Source: Victivallaceae bacterium (GTDB lineage: Bacteria > Verrucomicrobiota > Lentisphaeria > Victivallales > Victivallaceae). Taken from it: a stretch of 35,269 bases of DNA. Numbering within the stretch: position 1 is the stretch's first letter; every line of letters starts with the position of its first letter. Location of the stretch: positions 1 through 35,269 of the forward strand of contig JAKSOF010000020.1 of assembly GCA_024405735.1 (NCBI GenBank), written 5' to 3'. The translations under genes were made by a program, and so were the position numbers. The notes under the pieces were generated by a model. The model was not told where the DNA came from, searched no databases, and was given only the letters and a program-made list of their open reading frames with translations. Below are positions 24,307-33,108 of this stretch, piece after piece.

Positions 24307-24804
24307 TTATAACGTATTTGCTTTACCATTTATTGCATCGTTTTCGCGGATCTCGGAAATCATTTTCTGCGCGACGGCGGAGGAAAATCCGCGCGCGGCG
24401 AGAAAACGGAAAAGTTTTTCGCGTTTTTTCCGCAAATCGCTTTCCCCTCTCAAACTGCGCCATTTGGCATTTGCCGCCTGACGGCACGATTCGATCTCGC
24501 GGTCGGGATCTCCGGAAAGCGCCTGACGGATCTCCTCCCTGCCGACACCGCGGCGCGCAAGTTTCATCTGGATCATCCGCGGTCCGTTTCCGGCACGGTA
24601 CAATTCATCGGAAAAAGCCTCCGCGAACTCCCGGTCGTCGATGAAGTGCCGCTTCCGGCACTCATTCACTGCGGCGGCGATCTCCGTTGCCGGATAATCG
24701 AAACGGAAAAGTTTTTCCCGCAATTCGCGCTCCGTACAGGCGCGGCGGTCGAGAACGCGCAGAGCCTCTTCAAACGCCGAATGACGCGGGATCTTCTTTT
24801 CCAT
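24307..24804 (-). CDS. recX: regulatory protein RecX
   Basis: 165 residues with the RecX three-helix repeats: ALRVLDRRACTERELREKL, then FIDDREFAEAF...LARRGV, then RKKREKLFRFLAARGFSS. RecX binds inside RecA filaments and blocks strand exchange. recA is not in this window. The gene starts three bases after the apgM-like stop, so it belongs to the ftsH run. Length is typical. Confidence 0.9.
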   Translation of the reverse strand: MEKKIPRHSAFEEALRVLDRRACTERELREKLFRFDYPATEIAAAVNECRKRHFIDDREFAEAFSDELYRAGNGPRMIQMKLARRGVGREEIRQALSGDPDREIESCRQAANAKWRSLRGESDLRKKREKLFRFLAARGFSSAVAQKMISEIRENDAINGKANTL

Positions 24805-24807
24805 AAG

Positions 24808-26025
24808 TTACTCTATTTCAAGCAGTTTTCTGACCAGTTGAGTCCCGCTTAAAAAGCCGAGCGTCCCCTGCGGCGCCAGTTTTTCGCTGAAAGCGGTGAT
24901 GGAGTCGCACCGGGCGCAACTGCCGCAGACGGCAAGCGGCACCGGCGTCGTCGTGTGACAGCGCAATTTGAGCGGTACCGGGTGATCGGGAAGCACCGCG
25001 AAATTGATCTTGCGGTTTTCCAGCGCGCGCAAGACCGGCACGACGATTTTCGCGTCGAAATCCTCGATCGCCTGCATTTTGAGTTTCAAGTCTCCGAGAT
25101 GGGAACATTCGTCGATCGCCTCGACGTGCAGATAAACAAGATCGTGCGTTTCGATCGCCTTGAGCGCGGCTTCGACTTTGCCCGCGTAATTGGTGTCGAG
25201 AAATCCGGTCGCGCCGGGCACGTCGATGACATCCATTTTGCCGCAACGCCCGATCCCCTTGATGACGTCGACCGCGCTGATGACGGCGGCACTGCGTCCG
25301 GGATAAAGCAAGCCGAAAGGCGGCAGTTTCGGCATCCTGCCGGGGCTCCACGGCCAGATCGCATTGGCGGGCATTTCCTTACCGCGGTTGACGGGGTGAT
25401 CGGCGAGAAAAGCCGCGCATTTAGCGCAAAGATCATTCAAAAAAGCGACCGTGTCGCGCGCTTCGGCGGAAGCGTCCTTTGCCGTCAGCGGACAATCCGC
25501 GACGGGGATGTCCTGCGAAGCGTCGGGCTTGTAGTAGTCGATCGCGCTTGAAAACCGCTTGCCGTGCAAAACGAGGAGGTTCCGGTAACTGACTCCCGTA
25601 TGAAACGTAACAAGTCCGGAGCCGAATTCCTTTTGCAGATCGCGCATCAAGATCGCCGCGTCTTCGGGAGCGATATGTCCTGATGAGTAGTCGCGCAACA
25701 CCCCGTCACCGGAAACGCTGACCAGATTGCACCGCCACGCGACATCGTCGTCGGCAAGAGCGATCCCCTGCGCCACCGCTTCGATCGGCCCGCGCCCCGG
25801 ATAGTTGCGGACGGGGTCGAAACCGAGGACGGACATATTGGCGACATCCGAGGACGTCGGCAGTCCTTCCGGCAAAGTCAGAAACGTGCCGCTTTCACCG
25901 CGGCGCGCGATTTCGTCCATACCGGGGGTGTACGCGGCTTCCAGCGGCGTTTTGCCGCCGAGTTCCGCCAGGCTCTCGTCCGCCATACCGTCGGCGAGAA
26001 AAATGATCGCTTTGGGATCCATCAT
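24808..26025 (-). CDS. apgM: archaeal-type cofactor-independent phosphoglycerate mutase (or proposed homoserine kinase)
   Basis: 405 residues of the alkaline-phosphatase-like superfamily. FLADGMAD (9-16) provides the first metal aspartate, PTSSDVANMSVLGFDP (56-71) the nucleophilic serine and NYPGRGPIEA (74-83) the family block. VEAIDECSHLGD and DHPVPL are the late metal sites. The family either interconverts 2- and 3-phosphoglycerate or, in the bacterial subgroup annotated as proposed homoserine kinase (TIGR02535), may act in threonine synthesis; the sequence does not decide. Two start codons in tandem (ATGATG); the first overlaps the DUF167 stop by ATGA. Confidence 0.85.
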   Translation of the reverse strand: MMDPKAIIFLADGMADESLAELGGKTPLEAAYTPGMDEIARRGESGTFLTLPEGLPTSSDVANMSVLGFDPVRNYPGRGPIEAVAQGIALADDDVAWRCNLVSVSGDGVLRDYSSGHIAPEDAAILMRDLQKEFGSGLVTFHTGVSYRNLLVLHGKRFSSAIDYYKPDASQDIPVADCPLTAKDASAEARDTVAFLNDLCAKCAAFLADHPVNRGKEMPANAIWPWSPGRMPKLPPFGLLYPGRSAAVISAVDVIKGIGRCGKMDVIDVPGATGFLDTNYAGKVEAALKAIETHDLVYLHVEAIDECSHLGDLKLKMQAIEDFDAKIVVPVLRALENRKINFAVLPDHPVPLKLRCHTTTPVPLAVCGSCARCDSITAFSEKLAPQGTLGFLSGTQLVRKLLEIE

Positions 26026-26318
26026 AAAACTTCTTTTACTTTTTCCATCAATTCTGCGGAAATTCCGCGGATCAAAAATTTTTTGTCGCGGCAACTTTCG
26101 CCGGAAATCAATTCCACGTTGCGCGCGGCGACACCGAAAAATCCCGCCAGGAACCGGATGACGGCGCAATTGGCGCGTCCGTCGACGGGCGGAGCATTGA
26201 CGGCGATCTTAAGCCGCTCGCCGTACAATCCCGCGAACGCTTCCCGCCGGGCTCCCGGCTGCAGGTGAACCGAGAGCAGGATTCCTTCCGGAACTGCGCG
26301 GCAGACGTTACTGTCCAT
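26022..26318 (-). CDS. DUF167 (YggU) family protein
   Basis: 98 residues, the normal size for DUF167. The signature LQPGARREAFAGLYGERLKIAVNAPPVDGRAN is present in full (read in parts: LQPGARREA, LKIAVNAPPVDG), followed by the conserved SGESCRDKKFLI. Function is unknown; E. coli YggU is a small folded protein of the same type. The ATG at 26318 overlaps the ftsH stop by 11 nt and has GGAAG before it; the longer open frame upstream is a shadow of ftsH. Confidence 0.9.
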   Translation of the reverse strand: MDSNVCRAVPEGILLSVHLQPGARREAFAGLYGERLKIAVNAPPVDGRANCAVIRFLAGFFGVAARNVELISGESCRDKKFLIRGISAELMEKVKEVL

Positions 26319-28356
26319 CGCTTCCGCCGGAAACCTCTCCCTTGGCTTCCTCAGAAACGGCGGGAGTATTTTCCGGAGTTGTGACCGATGCTTCCTGAGG
26401 AACTTCGTCCGGCGGCGTCGGCAAACCGAGCAATTCGCGGATCTCGACGATGTCGAGCGTTTCCTTTGCCAGAAGCGCCTGCGCGAGTTTTTCCAACGCC
26501 TCGCTGTGCTCCTTGAGCGTCGCGCGGGCGGTGTCGAGCGCTTCGTTGACCAGACGGCGGACTTCGAGGTCGATCTCACGCTGGGTGTCCGTCGACGGCA
26601 TATCCGCCGGAGGACCGTCGATGCGCAGATGCGGATGATTGGAGAAATCCCCCATTTTGGCGGGACCGATCTTTTCACTCATTCCGTAAATGCAGACCAT
26701 GTGCTTGGCGATCGCGGTCAGATGCTGAATGTCCGCCGATGCGCCGGTGGTAATATCGCCGAAAATCTGCTCTTCGGCGGCGCGACCGCCCATACACATC
26801 GCCATTTCGGCGAGAAGTTCGAGGCGGCTCTTGGTGTAAACGTCCTCTTTCGGCATCGTAAAGGTCGCGCCGAGATACGCTCTGCCGCGCGGAATGATCG
26901 TCACTTTGTGGATCGGCGTGCAATGCTCGTTGTAAAGCGCGACGAGCGTATGCCCCGCTTCGTGATAGGCGGTCAACCGGCGTTCGCGGTCGGTGATCTT
27001 GCGGCTGCGGCGCTCGGTGCCGTAACTCACTTTGTCGCGCGCTTCCTCCAAATCGCTCTGGATGACGGCTTCACGGCCGCGGCGGGCGGCGAGCAACGCC
27101 GCCTCGTTGCACAAATTGGCGAGATCGGCGCCGGAAAATCCGGGGGTCGTGCGGGAGATCACGTCGAGGTCGATCGACGCATCGGTCTTGATCTTGCGGA
27201 TATGGACGTCGAGGATCTGACGGCGTCCGTGGATGTCGGGCAGATCCATCACGACCTGGCGGTCGAAACGCCCCGGCCGCAACAACGCGGGATCGAGCAC
27301 GTCGGGGCGGTTGGTCGCCGCGAGGACGATGACGCCGGGACGGCTTTCGAGACCGTCCATTTCGACGAGCATCGCATTGAGCGTCTGCTCGCGCTCGTCG
27401 TGTCCGCCGCCCCAACCGGAGAAGCGGGAGCGTCCGACCGCGTCGATCTCGTCGATGAAAATAAGACAGGGCAAGTGCTTGCGCGCTTCGGCAAACATAT
27501 CGCGTACCCGGCTTGCGCCGACGCCGACGAACATCTCGACGAAATCACTGCCGCTGATCGAAAAGAAAGGCACCCCCGCTTCGCAGGCGACCGCCTTTGC
27601 CATCAACGTCTTGCCGGTGCCGGGTTCGCCGACGAGGAGACACCCTTTGGGGATCTTGCCGCCGACCAGCTGGAAACGCAACGGGTCTTTGAGATATTCG
27701 ACGATCTCGGAAATTTCCTCCTTGGCTTCGTCCGCGCCGGCGATGTCGGCAAACGTGACGTGCAATTCGTCGGGCGGCACCATCCGCGCCTTGCTCTTGC
27801 CGAAATCGAATGCGCCTTTGCCGTTCATCCGCATCTGCCGCGCCGAAAAGAAGTAGATGAATCCGGCGATCAGCAATACCGGCAGAATCCCGACGAGCAG
27901 GAAATTCCACAGACTGTCGTGATTGTTTTCGATCTGGACTTCCGTCAGCCGCAACCGTTCGGCAAGCGGAGCCGTTAAAATCACCCGGCTCCGGTAGGGG
28001 ATCTCCTTGCGGCCGATGTTGGCGGTGCCGCCGGACTCTTTGGGCTGGACTTCCGTCCCCATTTTGCCTTCGACGGCAAAGACCTGATCGCCTTCAGCGG
28101 TAACGTTCGCCGTGTAAATGCGCCCCTCCGCCAGATATTTTTCAAACGTGCTCTGCTTGAGGATCTCGGTGCGGGATTCCCCGAAATCCTTGAAAAGCAG
28201 CAAGCCGCCGATGAGAAGCATCACGCAGAGCCAGACCAGCGCGGAACGTGAATTCCGGTGCTCCGGAACCGGCTTGCGCCGGGGCGGCGGCGGTGCTTTT
28301 TTTTCTTCACCGGCAGGTGGTACTTCCTGAGAAGCTTTTTTTTCTTCGTTATCCAT
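26308..28356 (-). CDS. ftsH: ATP-dependent zinc metalloprotease FtsH
   Basis: 682 residues, membrane-bound hexameric AAA protease for misfolded membrane proteins and regulators. Proline-rich cytoplasmic N-tail (1-36), transmembrane helices at about 38-55 and 150-170, Walker A GEPGTGKT (243-250), pore motif FVG (276-278), Walker [12 protein letters not shown] (298-308), second region of homology 349-366, zinc site HEAGH (465-469) with likely third ligand D542. The N-tail is longer than in E. coli FtsH and the C-tail is Pro/Glu-rich. AAGGAG lies five bases before the ATG. Confidence 0.97.
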   Translation of the reverse strand: MDNEEKKASQEVPPAGEEKKAPPPPRRKPVPEHRNSRSALVWLCVMLLIGGLLLFKDFGESRTEILKQSTFEKYLAEGRIYTANVTAEGDQVFAVEGKMGTEVQPKESGGTANIGRKEIPYRSRVILTAPLAERLRLTEVQIENNHDSLWNFLLVGILPVLLIAGFIYFFSARQMRMNGKGAFDFGKSKARMVPPDELHVTFADIAGADEAKEEISEIVEYLKDPLRFQLVGGKIPKGCLLVGEPGTGKTLMAKAVACEAGVPFFSISGSDFVEMFVGVGASRVRDMFAEARKHLPCLIFIDEIDAVGRSRFSGWGGGHDEREQTLNAMLVEMDGLESRPGVIVLAATNRPDVLDPALLRPGRFDRQVVMDLPDIHGRRQILDVHIRKIKTDASIDLDVISRTTPGFSGADLANLCNEAALLAARRGREAVIQSDLEEARDKVSYGTERRSRKITDRERRLTAYHEAGHTLVALYNEHCTPIHKVTIIPRGRAYLGATFTMPKEDVYTKSRLELLAEMAMCMGGRAAEEQIFGDITTGASADIQHLTAIAKHMVCIYGMSEKIGPAKMGDFSNHPHLRIDGPPADMPSTDTQREIDLEVRRLVNEALDTARATLKEHSEALEKLAQALLAKETLDIVEIRELLGLPTPPDEVPQEASVTTPENTPAVSEEAKGEVSGGSDGQ

Positions 28357-28416
28357 GAATTCTCCTTAAAACAGACGCAAAAATCCCTCCGGAAAAACGG
28401 GGAACGATTGAATTTT

Positions 28417-28932
28417 TCAGAGCGACATCAGCATCCAGACGATCATCGCCAGCGCCGCCAGTCCGACAATGCCGATCCCGGCGTAAAACGCAAGACGCAA
28501 CTGATTGTTTTTTGCCGCTTCCTTGCCGGCGAGCGGATTCAGATTGGCGGTTTGGCGGATCACCCCGGTGTCGAGTTTGGAAATATCGATCGTCGGAGCG
28601 GTGCGCGTCATGCTCGTTTTGGCATCCTTGGCGTCGAAAAGGACTTCCACCGTGCCGAAAAGGATCAGGTCGGAATTTTTCAATTCCTTTTCGGTGATCG
28701 GTTCGTCGTTGACGCGGGTGCCGTTGGTGCTGTCGTTGTCGCGCAACGTGTAAATGATTTTTCCGTCGCGCTCGCCGCGGATCAAGTCGGCGTGATGACC
28801 GCTCAAACTGCCCTCGGGAATGCAGATGTCCATCGATTCGCGACGGCCGATGCTCATCACTTCCTTGTCCAACTCAAAAGTTTTGCCGCGCATCATCTCG
28901 TGCAACACGGTCAGTTTCGGATTGTTCGCCAT
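28417..28932 (-). CDS. FHA-domain protein with C-terminal membrane anchor
   Basis: 171 residues. The FHA fold spans about 7-100 with the phosphothreonine-binding residues in place: G29-R30, S44...H47 and N70 in STNGT. A linker (101-140) rich in Thr/Ser follows, then one transmembrane helix (149-169), so the FHA domain stays in the cytoplasm. It likely reads Ser/Thr phosphorylation, but no kinase gene is nearby. First gene of the run leading to ftsH (60-nt gap). RBS AAGGGGG precedes the ATG. Confidence 0.88.
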   Translation of the reverse strand: MANNPKLTVLHEMMRGKTFELDKEVMSIGRRESMDICIPEGSLSGHHADLIRGERDGKIIYTLRDNDSTNGTRVNDEPITEKELKNSDLILFGTVEVLFDAKDAKTSMTRTAPTIDISKLDTGVIRQTANLNPLAGKEAAKNNQLRLAFYAGIGIVGLAALAMIVWMLMSL

Positions 28933-28986
28933 AACAACGCCCCCTTTGTATTTTTTCGCTAATATACTGGCATACTTTTAATTATG

Positions 28987-29015
28987 AATATATCACAAAA
29001 AATGAAAAAAATCAA
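28987..29015 (-). promoter_or_regulatory. promoter of the FHA-ftsH run
   Basis: Minus strand: TTGATT (29010-29015), 17-nt spacer, TATATT (28987-28992). No other strong promoter was found for the eleven genes downstream. Confidence 0.6.
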
Positions 29016-29076
29016 AAAATTTTATGCAAAAACCGTTTTCTTTTTCGCAAAATACCGGAAAAAAACGGTTGCGGCA

Positions 29077-29105
29077 TTGAAAAAAAACGTCTTCCGTGGT
29101 ATTTT
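29077..29105 (+). promoter_or_regulatory. promoter of the coiled-coil protein gene
   Basis: TTGAAA (29077-29082), 17-nt spacer, TATTTT (29100-29105), 26 nt ahead of the ATG at 29132. It is divergent from the FHA promoter. Confidence 0.6.
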
Positions 29106-29131
29106 TCAACACGTCAAACGAAAGCGGAACT

Positions 29132-29839
29132 ATGAAAAAAATCGTCGTTTTTCTGATTTTATCGCTGCATTTGCTCTCCGTCATTGCCGGAGACGCTGCG
29201 GCATTGCGCGGACGCATTGCCGAGTTGGAAAAGGAAAATCTTCTGCTGCGGGAGGAATTGAAAAGCCTGCGCATCCAATCTGCCGGAAATGCCGCAAAAC
29301 TCAGCGAACTTGAGATCGCCGTCGCCGGAATTCTCGATACGGGAGAGATCCAGACGCCGGAACGCCGCGAAGCGCAACTTTTACTGCTGTTGGAGGAAAT
29401 TTCCCGCCGGGGGATGCGTCTGGCGCTTCAAACGACCGATCTGATTTCCGTTTTGCGGAAAAAATATCAGGCGATGCCCCAAGATTCCGCCGAACGCGCC
29501 GCAATGCTCCTGAAACTGGAGCAACTCGAAACGGGAAACAACCGCTTCGCCGCGCTGCTGAAACCCGTTGACACCCGCAACGTTTCCCCCGTCCAGATCC
29601 TTGCCGTCGACCGGGAAAACCGTCTTGCCGTCATCGCGGTCGGCAGCGTCCACGGTATTTTTCCCGGAGTCTGTTACGACGTCATCGGATCGCCGCTTCA
29701 ACTTCGCGTCATCGCCACCCGCAGTTTCGTCAGCGCCGCCGCCATCGAAAACGGCGATGCCGCCAAGCTCAATCCTGGGATGCGCTGTGCCATCCGCGAA
29801 AAAAGAATTGAAAATCAAAGTCCGATCCCGAAAAACTGA
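29132..29839 (+). CDS. exported coiled-coil protein, function unknown
   Basis: 235 residues. The signal peptide (1-19, ending SVIAG) is followed by a heptad-rich coiled coil (ALRGRIAELEKENLLLREEL, about 23-60), a second helical region to about 145, and a beta-rich C-terminal part (ILAVDRENRLAVIAVGSVHGIFPG) resembling the small barrels of MreC or FlgT-type envelope proteins. That similarity is weak and only by eye. The ATG at 29132 was chosen because the signal peptide starts there; its RBS (GCGGA) is poor. It stands alone between two promoters and the tRNA-Met unit. Confidence 0.65.
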   Translation: MKKIVVFLILSLHLLSVIAGDAAALRGRIAELEKENLLLREELKSLRIQSAGNAAKLSELEIAVAGILDTGEIQTPERREAQLLLLLEEISRRGMRLALQTTDLISVLRKKYQAMPQDSAERAAMLLKLEQLETGNNRFAALLKPVDTRNVSPVQILAVDRENRLAVIAVGSVHGIFPGVCYDVIGSPLQLRVIATRSFVSAAAIENGDAAKLNPGMRCAIREKRIENQSPIPKN

Positions 29840-29880
29840 TCCGGCAAGTCAAAAAAATCCGCCTTTTTTACGTTTCAGAT

Positions 29881-29908
29881 TTGACTTTTTGCAGATCGGC
29901 GTTATTTT
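29881..29908 (+). promoter_or_regulatory. promoter of tRNA-Met
   Basis: TTGACT (29881-29886), 16-nt spacer, TATTTT (29903-29908) extended to TATTTTATA, 12 nt before the tRNA. Confidence 0.7.
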
Positions 29909-29920
29909 ATAAAGCATGGC

Positions 29921-29997
29921 GGCGGGTTAGCTCAGTTGGTTAGAGCGTCGGAATCATAATCCGCAGGTCCCCAGTTCGAGTCTGGGACCCGCTACCA
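29921..29997 (+). tRNA. tRNA-Met (anticodon CAT)
   Basis: 77-nt cloverleaf. Acceptor GGCGGGT/ACCCGCT, anticodon stem TCGGA/TCCGC with loop ATCATAA (CAT), T arm CCCAG/CTGGG with TTCGAGT, discriminator A and encoded CCA. The 1-72 pair is G-U, not the mismatch of an initiator, and there are no three G-C pairs at the anticodon stem base, so it reads as elongator Met. A CAT-anticodon tRNA-Ile (lysidine) cannot be excluded. Confidence 0.93.
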
Positions 29998-30013
29998 CTT
30001 TGAATGTCAATGC

Positions 30014-30043
30014 AGACCGCAAAAGCTTTTGCGGTCTTTTTTT
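30014..30043 (+). terminator. intrinsic terminator after tRNA-Met
   Basis: AGACCGCAAAAG/CTTTTGCGGTCT perfect palindrome followed by a run of seven T. Confidence 0.93.
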
Positions 30044-30056
30044 GCCTATATAAGTC

Positions 30057-30089
30057 AAAAAAAAGGGCGACCGCTTCCGGTCGCCCTTT
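30057..30089 (-). terminator. intrinsic terminator after the minus-strand M24 gene
   Basis: Minus strand GGGCGACCG, loop GAAG, CGGTCGCCC, then eight T. It faces the tRNA-Met terminator, so both transcripts end in this 80-nt gap. Confidence 0.93.
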
Positions 30090-30102
30090 GGAGCATACTC
30101 TG

Positions 30103-31278
30103 TTACTTCAATTCGGAAGTATGCAATGCGTCCATCTTGGGGCTGAAAGGCTTGGGGCCTTCTTCCGTGATGAGATAACCGGTTTCGATGCGGGCGCCGT
30201 TGAACTCGGGATGTCCGAAGAAACTCACGTCGACGCAAACGGTCATCCCCGGAGTCAGCACATCGTCGCTGTTGGGCCCGAAAAAGGGCGCTTCCGCTTC
30301 GAGCAGACCGATGGTGTGGGCAAAGGGGCAGACGAGATAGCGCAACAGATCGTGTTTGGCAAAGTATTCCCGTCCGGGAGCGTCGATTTCCCTGCCGGAT
30401 CTCCCGACTTGCAGCATCGCCTTGGTAAGACGGAAAACTTCACGCAAATGATTGATGCAATCCTTTTGACGCGCCGTATATTCACCCGAAACGGGAACCG
30501 TATCGCCGAAAACTCCGGCGTAGCCGCGCCATTTCGGAGCGAGCCCGAGCATCACGAGTTCACCGGGTTCAAGCACTTTGCTCCCGGCGGTCGGGACGAC
30601 CGCGTTGGCACGCGCCCCGCTGCCGACGATGGCGGAAAAGCCGAAACCGCTCGCGCCGCGGCTGCGCACGGCATATTCGCCCTCGGCGGCGACTTCGATC
30701 TCGCTCTTGCCCGGCTTGACGGCGGCAGTCATCGCGTCGCAGGCGGCATCGGCAAGGTTGAATGCGTGTCCGATCTGTTCGATCTCCCACGCGGATTTGA
30801 TGTGACGCAACGCGAGGAAATCATCGGTGATGTCGACAAGTTCCACCCCCGCGAATCCGGCGAGGATCCCCGCGTGGCAGGCGGTCGGCATACGGTCGAG
30901 ACCGACGAGACCGACGCGGGAAACTTTGCCCAGCATCGCATTGAGTTCGGCGAAAAGGTGCGGGAAGTCGATGATCGTCGCATTGGGATACTCTTCGTCG
31001 GGCACCATAAAGACGGGAAAATTGCGCGTTTCCTTGATCGCGCTTTCCTGCTTGGCAAAGGGTTCGCTTTCGGGACCGCCGAGGATCATCGGGGTGCCGA
31101 CGCGCGGCACGAGCACCGCGCCGCTTTCAAACTGGGGACACCAGCCCGTCAGGAACCAGCCGTTGCCGATGTTGAATTCATCGTAATAAACCAACGCGAG
31201 GTCAAGTTTTTTCGCTTCGAGGATCGCGCGGACTTTTGCCAGACGCGCCTGTGCTTCAGAATCAATCAAATAACCCAT
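30103..31278 (-). CDS. M24 creatinase/prolidase-fold protein lacking metal ligands
   Basis: 391 residues. An N-terminal creatinase-like domain (about 8-150) and a pita-bread M24 domain (about 160-380). The five metal ligands of M24 peptidases should be D, D, H, E, E. Here the first Asp is G245 (MLGLA where the family has iDiG), the second falls on V256, H321 (FAHTIGL) is kept, the first Glu is D350 and the second is E365. Metal-dependent peptidase activity is therefore unlikely. Creatinase, a metal-free member, is the precedent. The ATG at 31278 follows AAAGGA at seven bases. Paralogous to the 33109-34278 protein. Confidence 0.82.
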   Translation of the reverse strand: MGYLIDSEAQARLAKVRAILEAKKLDLALVYYDEFNIGNGWFLTGWCPQFESGAVLVPRVGTPMILGGPESEPFAKQESAIKETRNFPVFMVPDEEYPNATIIDFPHLFAELNAMLGKVSRVGLVGLDRMPTACHAGILAGFAGVELVDITDDFLALRHIKSAWEIEQIGHAFNLADAACDAMTAAVKPGKSEIEVAAEGEYAVRSRGASGFGFSAIVGSGARANAVVPTAGSKVLEPGELVMLGLAPKWRGYAGVFGDTVPVSGEYTARQKDCINHLREVFRLTKAMLQVGRSGREIDAPGREYFAKHDLLRYLVCPFAHTIGLLEAEAPFFGPNSDDVLTPGMTVCVDVSFFGHPEFNGARIETGYLITEEGPKPFSPKMDALHTSELK

Positions 31279-31351
31279 AATTTTGTCCTTTCCTAAAAAA
31301 ATGAGGGGATTTTGACACAAAAACTGCGTAGAAAAAAAGAAAGGACAAGTT

Positions 31352-31471
31352 TCAGAGGTCGGCGACCCGCTGGGGGATGTAGGCGGCGTCCATCCCGTTG
31401 CGGAAAAAGGCGGCGAAAGGCAAAGCCGCCTTTCTCACCGTTTGAAAAACACTGCCGTCAAATTGTTTCAT
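31352..31471 (-). CDS. possible 39-residue leader peptide or small protein
   Basis: ATG at 31471 and TGA at 31352 on the minus strand, starting about 25 nt after a strong promoter. The product begins MKQFDGSVFQTVRKAALPF and ends AYIPQRVADL. The ribosome site is weak (GCGGA close to the ATG). The hairpin at 31404-31433 lies inside it, so it may be a leader peptide of the M24 gene or just chance coding across an untranslated leader. Confidence 0.35.
   Translation of the reverse strand: MKQFDGSVFQTVRKAALPFAAFFRNGMDAAYIPQRVADL
31404..31433 (-). terminator. intrinsic-terminator-like hairpin in the M24 leader
   Basis: Minus strand AAAGGCGGC, loop TTTGCCTTTC, GCCGCCTTTTT. It is 60 to 90 nt downstream of the promoter at 31501-31529 and 126 nt before the M24 start, so it would end transcription early. 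It could also serve as terminator of the MATE gene. Confidence 0.6.
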
Positions 31472-31500
31472 AGATCCGCTTTTTCCGTTGACTACCGGAT

Positions 31501-31529
31501 AATATAACCGGTAAAAAACACTTTGTCAA
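31501..31529 (-). promoter_or_regulatory. strong promoter ahead of the minus-strand M24 gene
   Basis: Minus strand: perfect -35 TTGACA (31524-31529), 17-nt spacer, -10 TATATT (31501-31506). It lies between the MATE stop and the M24 start. The predicted leader is about 215 nt. Confidence 0.8.
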
Positions 31530-31560
31530 ATCGCTTGCAAAGGGAAAAAACGACACTTTT

Positions 31561-32946
31561 TCAATGCGTTTTTTTCGGCGCGCGCCACAAACCGCTCAAC
31601 AGATAGATCAACGCGATGATACTGCTGGTAAAGGACGCCAGCGGCGCCGCGAATCCGACGTGCGACAGCGTTGCACCCGCCATCGTGCTGAAAAAATAGG
31701 AAACCGGCACCCGGATCACAAACGTGCAAAATAAATTGTTGGACATCGAAAAAAGCGTCCTGCCGCACCCGTTGAAAAAACCGTTGGTGCAAAAGACGAT
31801 CGGCACTAAAATATATTCCCAGCTGAAACTGCGCGCGTAAAGCGCGCCGGCGTGAATGACATCGGAAGCGCCGTCGCCGTTGCGGTCGATAAAGAGGGCG
31901 ACCAGTTTGTCCGGGATCGTCTGAAACGCGACCAGAAAGAAAAAGCCCAATGTCATCGTGATCGCGACGGCGAGCCACAAGGTTTTGATCGCGCGGACCG
32001 GACGGTTGGCGCCGATATTCTGCGCCGTGATCGCCGCCATCGCCATCGAGAAACTGATGGCGGGCAGCATCGCGAAGCCGTTGATCCGGTTGACGATGCC
32101 GTAGCCCGCCGCCGGAGCGGAATCGCTGCCTCCCATCGCGTTGACGATCGAAACGATGAAAAGGAAGGACAAACTGATCAGCACCCCCTGGATCGCGATC
32201 GGCAACCCGATTTGCAGATAACGCCACACTAAACGCCAGACGATGCGGAAATTAGGCAGGGCGAATTGAAACCCGAAACCGCCGTATTTCAGATAAGCGA
32301 GGGCGAGGATCATACTTAAAGCCTGGGAAGCGATCGTCGCATACGCGGCACCCGGTACTCCGCAGGAAAAAACGGCGACCAGAAGAAAATCCCCGATGAT
32401 ATTGCCGACGCAGGCGATCCCGACAAACACAAGCGGCGCCAGCGAATTGCCGAATCCCCGGAAAATCGCCGAGAGCGCATTGTAGCCGAAAATAAACAAG
32501 ATCCCCCACGAGCAGATTTCCAGATAACTGAGCGTATCTTTTGCCGCTTCCTGCGGCGTGTGCAATGCGCTGACAAGCAAAGGAGAGAGCAACACCATCG
32601 CCAATGTTGCCGCGATCCCCATCAAAGTGGAAAAACTCAGCGTCATCCCGACGCTCCGGCTGGTGTTACGTTTGTCGCCGGCGCCGAAGAACTGTCCGAT
32701 CAGCACCGTCGCCCCGGTCGTCAACCCCATGATGAACGCCATCACCAGATGCATCACTTCACTGCCGTTGGAAACCGACGCGACGCCGACCTTGCCGCCG
32801 CCAAAACGCCCGACGACCCAGAGATCGACGGCGCCGTAGAGCGCCTGCAGTAAATTCGCCAGTAAAAAGGGTACCGCAAAGCGGATGAGATTGCCGGTCA
32901 ATCCGCCCTTGGTCAGATTTTTCTGTCCGCTGAAATTCGTCGCCAT
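31561..32946 (-). CDS. MATE family efflux transporter
   Basis: 461 residues with about twelve transmembrane helices in two homologous halves. Typical MATE features are FAVPFLLANLLQALYGAVDLWVVGRF near the N-terminus, the GATVLIGQFFGAGD motif (about 85-100), and MAMAAITAQNIGANRP in the second half, which repeats the same pattern. The family uses sodium or proton gradients to expel drugs or metabolites; the substrate is unknown. The ATG at 32946 has AAAGGA seven bases upstream; two earlier in-frame ATGs lie inside or next to the promoter. Flanked by two paralogous M24 genes. Confidence 0.92.
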   Translation of the reverse strand: MATNFSGQKNLTKGGLTGNLIRFAVPFLLANLLQALYGAVDLWVVGRFGGGKVGVASVSNGSEVMHLVMAFIMGLTTGATVLIGQFFGAGDKRNTSRSVGMTLSFSTLMGIAATLAMVLLSPLLVSALHTPQEAAKDTLSYLEICSWGILFIFGYNALSAIFRGFGNSLAPLVFVGIACVGNIIGDFLLVAVFSCGVPGAAYATIASQALSMILALAYLKYGGFGFQFALPNFRIVWRLVWRYLQIGLPIAIQGVLISLSFLFIVSIVNAMGGSDSAPAAGYGIVNRINGFAMLPAISFSMAMAAITAQNIGANRPVRAIKTLWLAVAITMTLGFFFLVAFQTIPDKLVALFIDRNGDGASDVIHAGALYARSFSWEYILVPIVFCTNGFFNGCGRTLFSMSNNLFCTFVIRVPVSYFFSTMAGATLSHVGFAAPLASFTSSIIALIYLLSGLWRAPKKTH

Positions 32947-32973
32947 CGCCAATCCTTTGTAAATGATCTTCAT

Positions 32974-33002
32974 AATATAGCACAATTGCGCTTCTTTCGC
33001 AA
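32974..33002 (-). promoter_or_regulatory. promoter of the MATE gene
   Basis: Minus strand: TTGCGA (32997-33002), 17-nt spacer, TATATT (32974-32979). Divergent from the next promoter, with 27 nt between the two -35 boxes. Confidence 0.65.
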
Positions 33003-33029
33003 TCGGACGCCGATTTTTTCAACTTGCGC

Positions 33030-33058
33030 TTGCAAAAAGAAAAAGATGCGACTATTTT
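33030..33058 (+). promoter_or_regulatory. promoter of the plus-strand M24 gene
   Basis: TTGCAA (33030-33035), 17-nt spacer, TATTTT (33053-33058) extended to TATTTTATA as at the tRNA genes. Confidence 0.65.
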
Positions 33059-33108
33059 ATATGTAACAATGGACTCAACCCGCAAACACTTAAAGAAAGG
33101 GATGTAAA

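Noticed and set aside
26506-27978. 490-codon open frame antisense to ftsH
   Set aside because: ftsH motifs are complete on the minus strand; the plus-strand frame has no recognisable domain and starts without an RBS.
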